Origin: Microbacterium schleiferi
Lineage (GTDB): Bacteria; Actinomycetota; Actinomycetes; Actinomycetales; Microbacteriaceae
Reading direction: 5' to 3'
Assembly: GCF_015565955.1 (NCBI RefSeq)
Contig: NZ_CP064760.1
Span: 1,612,001-1,676,000, forward strand
DNA length: 64,000 nucleotides
Shown: positions 40,418 through 50,600 of the stretch, piece after piece
Position numbering within the stretch: position 1 is the stretch's first letter
Layout: each line of letters begins with the position of its first letter
Position numbers and translations under genes: made by a program
The notes under the pieces: generated by a model
The model's input: only the letters and a program-made list of their open reading frames with translations
Told to the model about the DNA's origin: nothing
Databases searched by the model: none

Positions 40418-40447
40418 GCGGCTTCAGTCCCGGAGAAGCACCCAGAA

Positions 40448-41793
40448 CTACGACGATGGCTGTTGCGTGAGGTCGAGAACCTCCCGCAACAGCCATTTGT
40501 CGTCATGACGGGCGATCACGACGAGCTGCTGTGGGTAGCCGTCTGCCTCGGCACGAATGACTGCCACGTCGCCGTAGTCGTCCACGAGGTGCAGAGTCCG
40601 CACCGCGGCGGGCGCCGTTGCAGCTCCCGCTGCGGGCGCCAGGTCCGGTCGCTCGGCGATTGTCTGCACGCAGGCAGCGTCACCGGCACAGGTCGATACG
40701 GCGTCCATGATCACACCTGCCGCGCGCGGCAGGTCCAGCACATCGTCGCCGGCGAGGGTGCCTGGTGACGTCATCGGCGTGGCGCCCGCAGGCAGTGCCG
40801 GTGTCGCAGTGGCAGTGGGCTCGCTGTCCACGGGCCGACTCTCTGCATCGGGAGCGAAGAGAGTGACAGCGATAGCCAACGCAGCGCCGACGCCGACAGC
40901 GGCGAGCACAAGCCGGCCGCGTCGAACGGGGCGATCCGCTCCGGACGAGCGCCGCACCGAACGCCACGCCCCGCGCGCTGAGGCTGCCACGTCGGCGAGC
41001 GTCTCCTGCCATCCTCCATCCCCGCCGCGGACGAGTCGATCGAAAACCCCGGGCTCGTCCGGCACCGAGACGACGGGTTCCGCACGGCGCAGCATGTCGG
41101 CGGGCGCGGGAGCCGCAGGGGGCCGCACGAGGGGCGGCGCCTCTGATGACGGACGCAGCGGTCCGGGCTCGGCCCACTCGAACACGGCGCGTTCGCACGC
41201 GTCGATGCCCCCGCCCGCAGATCGTCGGCCCGCAGCACGGCACTGATGGCATCGCGCACGGCGCCCGCTCGGGGATCTTCCAGCGGGAGGCGGTCCAGAA
41301 TGCGGCACGCGCTCTCCCGCGCCGGTTCCGCATCCGCCAGGAGAGCGAAGACGGGCCTGGCTGTCGCCGATAGCCACCACACGCCTCCGACATCCTTGCG
41401 TGCTGCGGCGCGGAGTTCGTTCGCCCCGCGCAGGAGGCTGATCATGATGGTGGCGCACTCGGAGGCGGTGACCGGCGCCCGCAGGCCGTCCCGGATATCG
41501 AGGTACGTTTCGAGCGGCTCGCGGCACGCCTCTACCAGCGCTCCGGTCGCGGCATCAGCCCGGGCATTCCCCATGTGAACGACGTCGATCGCTCGGAGTA
41601 CATGGGTATCGTCCTGCGGCGTCCAGAACAGCTCGCCAGAGGGCACCTGCTCCGGATCGATCAGCAGGTGAACGCCCGCCGGACTGCGAACGAGCGTGCC
41701 GGCATACGGCGACTCTCGCGCCGTCACGCGGCGCAGGGGTGTGAAGGCGATCATGAACGGATCATCCGTCCACCCGGCCATGGCATCGCTCAT
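40448..41793 (-). CDS. Hypothetical single-pass membrane protein, broken by one-base deletion
   Basis: 448 residues when repaired. The N-terminal part (DDPFMIAFTPLRRVTARESPYAG...) and the C-terminal part are in different frames, split at the C run 41208-41212; one added base gives exactly 449 codons. The middle is Pro/Ala-rich. One hydrophobic segment (GRLVLAAVGVGAALAIAVTLF) precedes a Thr/Ala/Pro linker and an outside domain ending DKWLLREVLDLTQQPSS. The layout resembles actinobacterial membrane sensors or kinase-like proteins, but I see no catalytic motif and do not assign a function. The start ATG 41793 is uncertain; 41833 is an alternative. Confidence 0.6.
40456..40496 (+). terminator. 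Hairpin inside the 3' end of the hypothetical gene, probable sucB terminator
   Basis: ATGGCTGTTGCGTGAGG and CCTCCCGCAACAGCCAT form a 17-bp stem with one mismatch around a 7-nt loop, followed by TTTGT on the plus strand. It starts 39 nt after the sucB stop and lies within the last codons of the convergent gene. Confidence 0.55.
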
Positions 41794-41934
41794 GCCCTCA
41801 GCCTGGACACGCGCTTGCACTCCGAACGCCATGCCCCACCGATCCGGGGATGCGCGCGCCCACGATTCTGTTGGGGAGGAGACTCGGCAGCCCGCCAGCG
41901 GATGCGGGGACGCATACAGCGCGCCGCGCCCAGG

Positions 41935-41940
41935 TACGCT
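41935..41940 (+). promoter_or_regulatory. -10 element of a predicted leaderless DUF4191 transcript
   Basis: TACGCT, then GGAGGG, then ATG at 41947. The purine run is too close to the start to be a ribosome site. Confidence 0.55.
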
Positions 41941-41946
41941 GGAGGG

Positions 41947-42657
41947 ATGGCAGCACGCGCGTCCTCGCCGGAGAAGCGGCCCGGCTTCTTCTCCCAGCTT
42001 CGTACCCTCTACACGTTCACTCAGCAGACCTACCGCGGCCTCCCGTGGCTGCTCGTGGGTATCGTGCTCGCGGGCACCGCGCTGGGCGTCGGTCTCGGAT
42101 TCCTCATCCCGCCGGTCGCTGTCTGGAGTGTCATCCTGTGGGGCGTTACGGGGCTCCTCTTCGGCATTCTGATAGGACTCACCGTCACGACCCGGTTGTC
42201 GACACGCGCGATGTACAAGCGCATCGACGGTGTGCCCGGGGCGACCGGCCACGTCATCTCCACCTCTCTCGGACGCTCGTGGCAGGCCAACGAGAACCCC
42301 GTCGGGGTCAACCCCAAGACGCAGGAAGCCGTCTACCGGGTGATCGGCCGCGGCGGCGTCGTGATCATCGGCGAGGGCTCACGCGGACGTCTGACCCGGC
42401 TGGTCAACGACGAACGTCAGAAGGTGCAGCGCGTCGCATCCGGCGTCCCGCTCACGGTGCTCTATGTCGGGCACGGTGACGAGGATGTGCCGATCTCCCA
42501 GCTGTCAGCCACGATCAAGAAGATCCCGAAGAAGATCGACCGAGCCACAATGGCCGCCGTCATCAAGCGTGTCGACTCGGTGTCGCAGTCGCTGACGTCC
42601 CTTCCCATCCCGAAGGGCATCGACCCGACGAAGGTGCGCGCTCCCCGCCCGCGTTAG
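41947..42657 (+). CDS. DUF4191 membrane protein
   Basis: 236 residues. Two adjacent hydrophobic segments (about 31-54 and 57-79, GLPWLLVGIVLAGTALGVGLG and a following WSVILWGVTGLLFGILIGL) lead to a soluble cytoplasmic domain with QEAVYRVIGRGGVVIIGEG and a basic C-terminus. DUF4191 is a conserved actinobacterial family of unknown function, often found near glnA and RDD genes, as here. Confidence 0.85.
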   Translation: MAARASSPEKRPGFFSQLRTLYTFTQQTYRGLPWLLVGIVLAGTALGVGLGFLIPPVAVWSVILWGVTGLLFGILIGLTVTTRLSTRAMYKRIDGVPGATGHVISTSLGRSWQANENPVGVNPKTQEAVYRVIGRGGVVIIGEGSRGRLTRLVNDERQKVQRVASGVPLTVLYVGHGDEDVPISQLSATIKKIPKKIDRATMAAVIKRVDSVSQSLTSLPIPKGIDPTKVRAPRPR

Positions 42658-42704
42658 CTCTCGGCCTCCCGCAGTTCATCGTCTGCGTGGGGCGGCGCTC
42701 CGTC

Positions 42705-43100
42705 TCAGCGGCTGCGAAGCAGAACCGTCCCCGCGGCCTTGTCGTGCAGCCCCCGTTGGTCGGGATCCCAAATGACGGCAGGAATCACGACGATCAGCAA
42801 GAGCGTGCGCAGCACGGGCCGCCACAGTCCCACCCAGCCACCGTCGACGCGCTGCAGCGTCAAACCGAAGATCCGGTGCCCGGGACTGCCCTGCAGCGTC
42901 GGCAGGAACGCGATTTGGATGAGGGCGAAGATGCCGAGAATGGCAAGCGGGTCCCACCCGAAGAACCCCGAGATCAGGTACGCGGCGCCGTAGTCGACGA
43001 ACAGCGCACCCACGCGGCGGCCGAGCCGCCCGATCGATCCGGGACCAGACTCCGGCAATCCGAGGCGTTCACCGGGGTACTCCTGGGCAGTTGAGGTCAC
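42705..43100 (-). CDS. RDD family membrane protein
   Basis: 131 residues. The RDD-like motif appears as RRVGALFVDYGAAYL (Arg and Asp), followed by three hydrophobic segments and GHRIFGLTLQRVDGG. Family function is unclear. The GTG start has TAGGCT exactly 6 nt upstream, predicting a leaderless transcript. It is divergent from glnA. Confidence 0.85.
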   Translation of the reverse strand: MTSTAQEYPGERLGLPESGPGSIGRLGRRVGALFVDYGAAYLISGFFGWDPLAILGIFALIQIAFLPTLQGSPGHRIFGLTLQRVDGGWVGLWRPVLRTLLLIVVIPAVIWDPDQRGLHDKAAGTVLLRSR

Positions 43101-43106
43101 TGAAAA

Positions 43107-43112
43107 AGCCTA
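43107..43112 (-). promoter_or_regulatory. -10 element of a predicted leaderless RDD transcript
   Basis: On the minus strand TAGGCT, then TTTTCA, then GTG at 43100, with no ribosome site. Confidence 0.6.
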
Positions 43113-43138
43113 TCTGGGCGTGCCGGTTTGGCAGCCTC

Positions 43139-43154
43139 GTAACATGCCCGAAAC
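43139..43154 (+). promoter_or_regulatory. GlnR-type box upstream of glnA
   Basis: GTAAC-ATGCCC-GAAAC matches GTNAC-N6-GAAAC exactly and is followed after 6 nt by GACAC, a partial second site. It lies 88-103 nt before glnA and matches the box before amt. Confidence 0.72.
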
Positions 43155-43241
43155 AATAGGGACACGGCAGGGCAATCCCTGCGGACTAGCGTTTTGGGAA
43201 ACCCGACACGGGTATCACCACGCCCTACCTCTGGAGTCTTC

Positions 43242-44665
43242 ATGTTCAAAGATTCATCCGAGGTGCTGAAGTTCATCAAGGACGAGGACGTCAAGTTCCT
43301 CGACATCCGTTTCACGGACCTCCCCGGTGTGCAGCAGCACTTCAACATTCCGGCATCCACCGTCGACGAGGACTTCTTCACCGTCGGCCAGTTGTTCGAC
43401 GGATCCTCGATCCGCGGCTTCGCGAACATCCACGAGTCGGACATGCAGCTCATCCCGGATGTCACCACGGCGTACCTCGACCCGTTCCGCGACGCCAAGA
43501 CGCTGATCATGGTGTTCGACATCTACAACCCGCGTACCGGCGAGATTTACCACAAGGACCCGCGCCAGGTCGCGAAGAAGGCCGAGAAGTTCCTCGCGTC
43601 CACCGGCATCGCCGACACGGCGTTCTTCGCCCCCGAAGCAGAGTTCTACATCTTCGACGACGTGCGTTACGAGGTGAAGCAGAACTCGAGCTTCTACTCC
43701 GTGGACTCCTCCGAGGGCGCGTGGAACTCCGGCCGCGAAGAAGAGGGCGGCAACCTCGGCAACAAGACCCCGTACAAGGGCGGATACTTCCCCGTCTCCC
43801 CCGTCGACAAGACGGCTGACCTCCGTGACGACATCTCGCTCCGACTCATCGAGTCGGGACTGGAGCTCGAGCGCGCTCACCACGAGGTGGGTACCGGCGG
43901 TCAGCAGGAGATCAACTACAAGTTCGACACGATGGTTCACGCCGCCGACGACATCTTGAAGTTCAAGTACATCGTCAAGAACGTGGCCGAGCAGTGGGGC
44001 AAGGTTGCGACCTTCATGCCGAAGCCGCTCTTCGGCGACAACGGATCGGGTATGCACACCCACCAGTCGCTGTGGCTCGAGGGCAAGCCCCTCTTCTACG
44101 ACGAGGCCGGCTACGCCCAGCTCTCCGACACGGCCCGGTGGTACATCGGTGGCCTGCTCGCTCACGCCCCCGCGGTGCTCGCGTTCACCAACCCGACGCT
44201 GAACTCCTACAAGCGTCTGGTCAAGGGCTACGAGGCCCCGGTCAACCTGGTGTACTCGGCCGGTAACCGTTCGGCAGCCGTCCGCATCCCGATCACGGGG
44301 TCGAACCCGAAGGCCAAGCGCCTCGAGTTCCGCGCTCCCGACTCGTCGGGTAACCCCTACCTCGCTTTCGCGGCACAGCTTATGGCTGGCATCGACGGCA
44401 TCCTCAACCGCATCGAGCCGCACGAGCCCGTCGACAAGGACCTGTACGAGCTGCCCCCGAGGAGGCCAAGCTCATCCCGCAGGTCCCGAACTCGCTGCTG
44501 GACTCGCTCGACGCCCTGCGCGCCGACCACGAGTTCCTGCTGCGCGGCAACGTGTTCACGCCTGAGCTCATCGAGACCTGGATCGACTACAAGTTCGAGA
44601 ACGAGATCCAGCCGATGAACGCACGTCCTCACCCCTTCGAGTACGAGCTGTACTTCGGGGTCTGA
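43242..44665 (+). CDS. glnA: Glutamine synthetase type I, broken by one-base deletion
   Basis: 474 residues when repaired, the usual GSI length. It makes glutamine from glutamate, ammonia and ATP in the cytoplasm. Motifs are FDGSSIRGF, the metal site [26 protein letters not shown], the ATP-binding [18 protein letters not shown] and NRSAAVRIP. The frame breaks at the C run 44454-44458 after LYELP; one added base gives [14 protein letters not shown] and 475 codons ending YELYFGV, with the adenylylation-site region in between. ATG 43242 has GGAG 5 nt upstream. The GlnR-type box suggests nitrogen control. Confidence 0.95.
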
Positions 44666-44715
44666 TTCCGGGAGGCCCTCAGAGCCACACTTCCGGTCTC
44701 TGAGCCCAGCAATTC

Positions 44716-44753
44716 ACTGAGCCCCAGGCGGCAGTTGCCGTCTGGGGCTCAGT
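44716..44753 (+). terminator. glnA terminator
   Basis: ACTGAGCCCCAGGCGGCA and TGCCGTCTGGGGCTCAGT form an 18-bp stem with one wobble or mismatch and a 2-nt turn, 50 nt after the glnA stop. Confidence 0.85.
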
Positions 44754-45089
44754 GTACCTCTGGACGTTTACGGACGGCTACGGGGAGTAAAACGGACAGG
44801 TTTTCGGACAGCGCGGATGCCCGCTTCGACACTGGTTCCTCGCTATACATTGACGCCATAGAGTGACTCGATGCCTACGCCGCGAAGGCACATACGACGC
44901 GCGCGGGCAAGCAGAGCAGCTCACCCGGCCCCGGACGCGAGGACTTCAGCGCACTTCGATGAGCAGTAACATGAGCAGCATCAGCCATCCCGGTCTCTCC
45001 TCTTCGGTTGTCCAGGCGCTCGCTCGCCGCACGCCGAGCAGGCATGGCACCGCGTGGAGCATCGCTGAAGGAAGTGTGCGCTGAGCTGA
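44754..45089. other. Junction region between glnA and the defence island
   Basis: About 336 nt without a supported gene. It has two direct CGGACAG repeats 12 bp apart (44793-44799, 44805-44811), with a further CGGAC at 44771, and an AT-rich stretch near 44850-44870. An open frame at 44863-45084 (73 codons) has no recognisable product. This is the likely left border of the acquired segment, but no integrase or clear attachment repeat is visible. Confidence 0.5.
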
Positions 45090-47015
45090 CTACTCGGCAG
45101 GCAGCGCCCTCACGAGCGCCTCGATAACCTGCTCGAATCGTTCGAGCGTCGCCACGGAGAGTCCCTGGATTGACCGGTCGAGGTTGCGCAGGAACACCGC
45201 GGCGACGTGGCCGTGGTTGAACTCCTTGCCGATCTTGCGCGTGATCCGCGCGACGATCCGGTCCTTGCCGGACAGGTCGGAGAGCTTGAGGCTAACGCCG
45301 TATGCCTCGTTATAGAACGCGAGGTACTCGCCGGGCTCAAAAAGATCCTCGATGTCAGGCGTCGGCGGGGTCGCATAGTTGTCGAGGCTGATGACCCTCG
45401 CCGCATCGAGCCGCCCGCGCTTGATCGTGTTCTCGATCTTCTGCTTGTCGGAGCTGCCGTCCAAGAGCACGACCACATCGAGCTGCCCTCCGAGCAACGC
45501 AAGGAAGGTGGGGATGTTGGTTGCACCGCCAGCGGGGAGCAGACGAGCGGACTCGGGAATGGAAGCGCGACCGAGAGACGAGAGGTGATCCGAGATGGTG
45601 CTGAGGTAGATGAAGTCGGACACGCCCTCGATGAGGATGTTCCGGTTGCCGATGAATAGGTTGTGCGCGATGTCGTAGCCAAGCGCGGCCTGGAGCGGGA
45701 ACAGCGTGTCCGGGTCCTTGACGACTCCGGCATCGGGAATGACCGCTGAGCCGAGATCGGGCCCCTGATCCTCCACGATGCGGACCTGATTGAGGCGCGG
45801 CGTCTGGACGAGGAACGGCGAGTGCGTCGAATAGAGCACCTGACGGTCGGTGGCGAGCCGGGACTCGATCGTGTTCAGAAGGTCGATCTGCGCGCGTGCA
45901 TGCAACGAGAGACCCGGCTCGTCCAGCAACAGGATGAGATTCTTGTCCTTCTCGAACTCGAGGAACGACGCGAGGAACGACACAAACCACTGGAAGCCAG
46001 TGGAGCGGCGGTCCAGGCGGCTGCTGAAGTCGTGCCGCGAGTCCTCGACTCGAAACTGGAGATACCGCTTAATGACCGGCGCTGCCGTCCGTGGGTCGGT
46101 TTCGACCTGATCCTCGATGCGGACCGCAAGTTTAAGGTGATCGTTCTGCTTCCAGTGCTCCTTGACACGGCGGGTCAGCAGACTGGACGCGGCCTCCAAC
46201 TCGGCGTTCGACTTCTCGAAGTCCCAATCCTGCAAGGTCTCTGGCACTGCACGCGCCAGCCGGAGGAAGTCGGCCGCGGCGGCCAGTTCCTCTTCGGCGT
46301 CGGGATCATTCAGTGCGCTGAAGACCTCATCGAGGTTGTAGCGGCCCCGCAGCGACGAGTAGGAGCTGAAGTAGAAAGTGCGGGGAATGCGCTCGCGGAC
46401 AAAGGCCTGGACTGCGGTCGTCAGATTCGCCGCTCCGCCCAGCTTTTCGGACAGCGTCTCTTTCGCCGCGGCCGCGTCCTTCGCTACGGCGGTCGGCTCG
46501 CCGTCTGTATTGGTGCCGGCGGCAACCTTGTCGAGCGCCGTGGAGACTTCGGTCGTGGTGGTCGGGCTGCCAATGGCCTTTCCCAGCCGTTCGGAGAGCC
46601 CGGCGATGAACGGGGCGACGAATGCGGCCTGCTCGATGTGGGCTTCGATGGTGAGGGTCTTTGGCTTGGCGTAGCTACGCGACACGGTCACGTGGCGGTC
46701 GGACAGCACCCCGGCGCCGAAGCCGGCTTCGAGTTCAGCGACCTCGTCGTGGGAAAGCTCGAATGTGGCCGTGACCGGGACGGCGCTGTTGATCTCGCCG
46801 GTGATCTCGTGCTCCTTCTTCAGCCACCGCGGGTACTCGTCGAGCAGATCGAGCGCGAACGACGGCTTGGCGGGGTTGAGGTGATGGAGCGCCTGAAGGA
46901 TCGCAGACTTACCCGACTCGTTCTTGCCGACCAGGGCTGTCACCGAATCCACCGGGATCTCCCCCGAGTCGATGATGTTGCGGAACAACCTGACGTGGAA
47001 TGACTTCAGCTTCAT
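45090..47015 (-). CDS. OLD-family ATP-dependent endonuclease (AAA ATPase plus TOPRIM)
   Basis: 641 residues. The N-terminal ABC-type ATPase has Walker A GKNESGKS (30-37) in TALVGKNESGKSAILQAL, and Walker B with D-loop in NLILLLDEPGLSLHARAQ near residue 360. STHSPFLV gives the switch His. The C-terminal TOPRIM nuclease shows ILIEGVSDFIYL (Glu) and VVVLLDGSSDKQK (Asp pair). OLD proteins cut DNA and act in phage defence, alone or with a partner helicase. No UvrD-like gene adjoins it, so it is not a complete Gabija pair. The ATG at 47015 is the first that gives MKLKSFHVRLFRNI, the normal family start. Confidence 0.88.
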   Translation of the reverse strand: MKLKSFHVRLFRNIIDSGEIPVDSVTALVGKNESGKSAILQALHHLNPAKPSFALDLLDEYPRWLKKEHEITGEINSAVPVTATFELSHDEVAELEAGFGAGVLSDRHVTVSRSYAKPKTLTIEAHIEQAAFVAPFIAGLSERLGKAIGSPTTTTEVSTALDKVAAGTNTDGEPTAVAKDAAAAKETLSEKLGGAANLTTAVQAFVRERIPRTFYFSSYSSLRGRYNLDEVFSALNDPDAEEELAAAADFLRLARAVPETLQDWDFEKSNAELEAASSLLTRRVKEHWKQNDHLKLAVRIEDQVETDPRTAAPVIKRYLQFRVEDSRHDFSSRLDRRSTGFQWFVSFLASFLEFEKDKNLILLLDEPGLSLHARAQIDLLNTIESRLATDRQVLYSTHSPFLVQTPRLNQVRIVEDQGPDLGSAVIPDAGVVKDPDTLFPLQAALGYDIAHNLFIGNRNILIEGVSDFIYLSTISDHLSSLGRASIPESARLLPAGGATNIPTFLALLGGQLDVVVLLDGSSDKQKIENTIKRGRLDAARVISLDNYATPPTPDIEDLFEPGEYLAFYNEAYGVSLKLSDLSGKDRIVARITRKIGKEFNHGHVAAVFLRNLDRSIQGLSVATLERFEQVIEALVRALPAE

Positions 47016-47129
47016 CGCACCCGCCTTTCTGCGTGTCTGAAGACTAGCGGGCACCTCAGACACAGCCAGCCGCATGCGACGTCGAACGGCACGCAAAGAT
47101 GCTGCGCTGGTTCCGGTACCGCGAGCGTG

Positions 47130-47513
47130 TCAGGCGCGCGACGAGATGAGCAGCGGGGCGTCCTCGCTGATTGCGTAACCCGTCGACTCACGCTCGGCGA
47201 GTCGACGGTCACGCCGCTCGGCGACGCGCGCCCGGATCAGGACGATCATCGTGATCGGCCCGTTGACGAGGAACTTCAGTGCGTTCCAGATGAAGAGCAG
47301 CACGAGCAGGTTCAGCCAGCCCGGCCCGCCGTCGGCGATCCAGACGGTCAGGAGCCACGCGCCGAGCAGGTACGGCGCGGCGATGAGCATGGCGGGCACG
47401 CCCCACTTCAATCCGCGCCGCGTCCGCAGCGCGTTGAGCAGGATGTTCGTCGGCATGTACGTCCGCAGGAACAGCCGAACCCGGATGCTGAGATTCCAGA
47501 GCAGTCGGAGCAT
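47130..47513 (-). CDS. Small membrane protein associated with the relaxase gene
   Basis: 127 residues. A basic N-terminus (LRLLWNLSIRVRLFLRTYMPTN) leads to hydrophobic segments near 40-60 and 66-92, and a charged C-terminus. I recall similar short proteins beside actinobacterial MobF relaxases that are sometimes labelled sulfate permease; at this size that label is not credible. A role in conjugative transfer or relaxase anchoring is a guess from position. The ATG at 47513 has AGGAGG 9 nt upstream, which excludes the longer frame from 47651. Confidence 0.7.
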   Translation of the reverse strand: MLRLLWNLSIRVRLFLRTYMPTNILLNALRTRRGLKWGVPAMLIAAPYLLGAWLLTVWIADGGPGWLNLLVLLFIWNALKFLVNGPITMIVLIRARVAERRDRRLAERESTGYAISEDAPLLISSRA

Positions 47514-47663
47514 GATGTCCGCCTCCTGAGAGGGTGCGTAGCTCCGCCGAGGAGGTAGATCATGTGGTGAGCGTCCCGAGGGGACCGTCGCAAGCGACCT
47601 AGAAATCGTGGCTACTACCCCGTCAACCAGGGTACGCCTGACCTCGGACACACGGAAGAGCAG

Positions 47664-50600
47664 CTACAGGCGCGGCGCGGATACCGCGACTGCGCTGACC
47701 GTGGACGCCGGTTCTGCTGCGCGTGCCGCGAGCTGTTGTGCGCGTAGGATCGCGGCGCATGCTCGCGCGGCGTCTGTGCGCTGCCGCACGTCGTCGCCGA
47801 TGACTCCGACCGCGCTGGTCTCGGTGATGCCGTAGGTGTCTCGGTAGGCCGCGACGGTGCGCGCCTCGCGTCGCCAGATCGCGGCAAGCTGCGGATCGGC
47901 GGGCTCTGGGCCGAGTTCCGCGGCCCATGCGTCGGACGCCCCAACCGCTTCGGAGACAAGTGCAGCGGCGCGCTGCTCGATGAGTACGGCGCGTTCGCGG
48001 AGCGCGGCGCGCATGTCGTCGTCCATCGTGCCGAGAGCCGGGGTGATGAGTCCGGCGATAGGTACGGCGGCCTGGCGCACGCGCCCGGCACCGTCCGCTC
48101 GGCCGAGGGCACGGATCACCCGTTCGTGGAGCACCGCGGCCACGTCGCCCGCGTCGTCGAGCGGGCGCGAAGCGACGAGCGCGCGCAGCAGGCGCTCCGT
48201 GTCGTACCCGTCCGCCTCGGCGCGACGCAGCTCGGCACCGAGCACACCGAACGCGGTCGATCCAATGGCGGCGTCGGCTTCGGCCTCGGTGAGTCGGGTC
48301 GCGCGCACGAGGGCTTCCCAACGTGGTTGCTGTGCGGCGGCGGCAATGGTCTCGTACTCGGCGGCGAGCTGGCCGACCGAGCACCAGGCGTCCTGCTCGG
48401 CGGCGATCATCTGGCGGGCGGAGAGTTCCGCTCCAACGTGCTGGAGCACCCCAGCGAGCACCTTGCGGGCCGCGACCGCCTTGGTGTCCTGGGTCGGCGG
48501 ATGGATGTGGTCGTCGTCGGGACGGTTGATCGAGACGTAGGCGGTGTTCCCGAGCCTTCCGCGGGTCATGGCTACGTAGAAGTTCTCGCGCGTTGCGCCG
48601 GGCTCGATGAGCGTGTGCCCGGTGTCGACGGTGACCCCTTGCGCCCGGTACGCGGTGACGGCGTAGCCGAGTTCGACATGCTCGGCGACGTACCCCGCGG
48701 GGAGTCGCAGCGTCGCGCCCCAGCGCCGCCTGGCGGGCCGCACCCGCAGCGACCCGTCGCCGCCGATGGCGGTGACCGTCCACCGGCTGCCGTTGCGCAC
48801 CCATCCGCGCCCGGCGCGCAGCGCGCGGTCGTTGCGGCGGGTGATGATCGCGTCCCCAATGGATGCCTCGGTGCCGTCGTGCAGCCGTACCTCGGCGCGT
48901 GCGTCGACCACCTTGGCCAGTATGAGGTCGGCGCGGGCGCGCTGGTTCAGGGTGGTGACCATCGTGCTCGACTCGGCGATGAGGATGCTCGCCAGCCCTG
49001 CTCCCCGGTCGCGCTGCCATGCGGCGTAGGCGGCGTCGGCCATGCGCTCGGCTTCGCCCGCGCGGATGCGGCCGTGCGCTTGGTAGGTGTCGATGGCCTC
49101 GACACGACCGTTGCGCAGGTCGAGCGTGGCATCCTTCTCCCATGCCGCGGCGATGCGGCGCACGTCGGTCAGCTCGGGCACGTCCTCACGGTCAGCGACG
49201 AGCATCCCGAACGCTCCCCCGGCATCGACGGACTGGAGCTGGGCGGGGTCGCCCACGAGCAGCACCTTCGCCCCGGCGTCGGCCGCGACGCGCACGAGCC
49301 GGTCGAGGGCAAGCGTCCCGCCGAGCGATGCCTCGTCCACGATCACGAGCTGCCCGGCGGCGAATCCCATGCCGTGGTCGCGGTAGGTCTGCCACCACTT
49401 CGCGGTGTTCTCCGTCGGGATGCCCAGGTCACCGGCCAGCACCTCGGCCGCGACCGCGGACGGTGCCAGGCCGACGACCGAGCCGTGCCCGTGCTCGGCC
49501 TCCCATGCGCGACGCAACGCGCGCAGCGCGGTGGTCTTGCCCGCCCCCGCGGGGCCGACGAGCAGGTCGAGCATCCGGCCTGACGACGCAATCGCTGCGA
49601 GTGCGGCGCGCTGGTCGTCGCCGAGCGCGCGGCCCCGCTGGGGTTGCAGCGCGTGCGCGATGGTTGCATCCGCCAGGAACGGCGCAACCTGCTCGCGGGA
49701 GCGTGCAAGTAGCCGGTCCTCGGCAGCGAGCACCGCGGCACCGCTGTAGCGGGCGGCGTTGCGCGGGCGGAACACGCTCGTCCCGTCCGTGCGCTGGAAC
49801 GCAACGGGACTGGAGGCCAGCTCGGGCGGGGTGAGCCGGATGGACGCCTGCTCCGCGGCATCGACGATCATGCCAGTGATCGCCTCGCGATCCTCCGTGG
49901 CGGCGAACCGCCAGCCCATCGTCTGCCGCGCGGCTTCGGCGTAGAGGTTCCAGTGGCTCCACGTCGTGCGCTTCTCCGCGACCGCTGCGACCACCGCCGC
50001 GCCGAGCCGAGCAATCCGCTCCACCGGCACGTCCTCCGCCCGCAGCAGCTCCACGGGCTCGACTGCCACGGCTCCCCGTGCCCATTCGGTCGCGTCCCGG
50101 CCGAGCACGCGGCTCGCGCGAGTGCGCCACTCCTGGGTGAGGTCGGCGAGCGGGCGGACTTCCTTGTCGGGCCGGGTCGCCAGCGTCGCCTGCTGCCGCA
50201 GCCGGATGATCGTCTCCCGCGAGGGCGCGTGCCCGTGCGTGGCCTCGTACTCGGCGATCAGGCTGTCCTTCTCAACGTCGATGTGCCGCGACCGGGACGA
50301 GAACTCTGCGACCAGTCCCTCCGGCACCGTGACGACCGACCACACCGGGTTGCGATCGGCCCCGCGGTCCCGCCTCTCCCAGCCGACGCCGAGCGCACGG
50401 GTGAGATGGTCGGCGAAGACCGCGTTGTGCAGCTCGCTCAGCGCCACGGTCGCCGCGTGCAGTGGCCGGCCATCCAGCGACCGCCACTTGCCGTCGAACA
50501 GGGTGCGCACCTTGTTGCTCACCACGACATGCGTGTGCAACTGCGGATCCCCCGCCCGCGAGTCGAAATGATCGAACGCGGTTGCGATCAGCCCCATCAC

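Noticed and set aside
44863..45084. 73-codon plus-strand open frame in the glnA-OLD gap
   Set aside because: No ribosome site, biased composition and no recognisable fold. It could be a decayed gene but cannot be supported.
45090..47015. Gabija system (GajA plus GajB)
   Set aside because: The OLD-type protein is present, but no UvrD-like GajB gene is adjacent.
47623..49143. 506-codon minus-strand frame in the relaxase region
   Set aside because: Arg/His-rich frame-shifted reading of the relaxase gene, which is intact in its own frame over the whole span.
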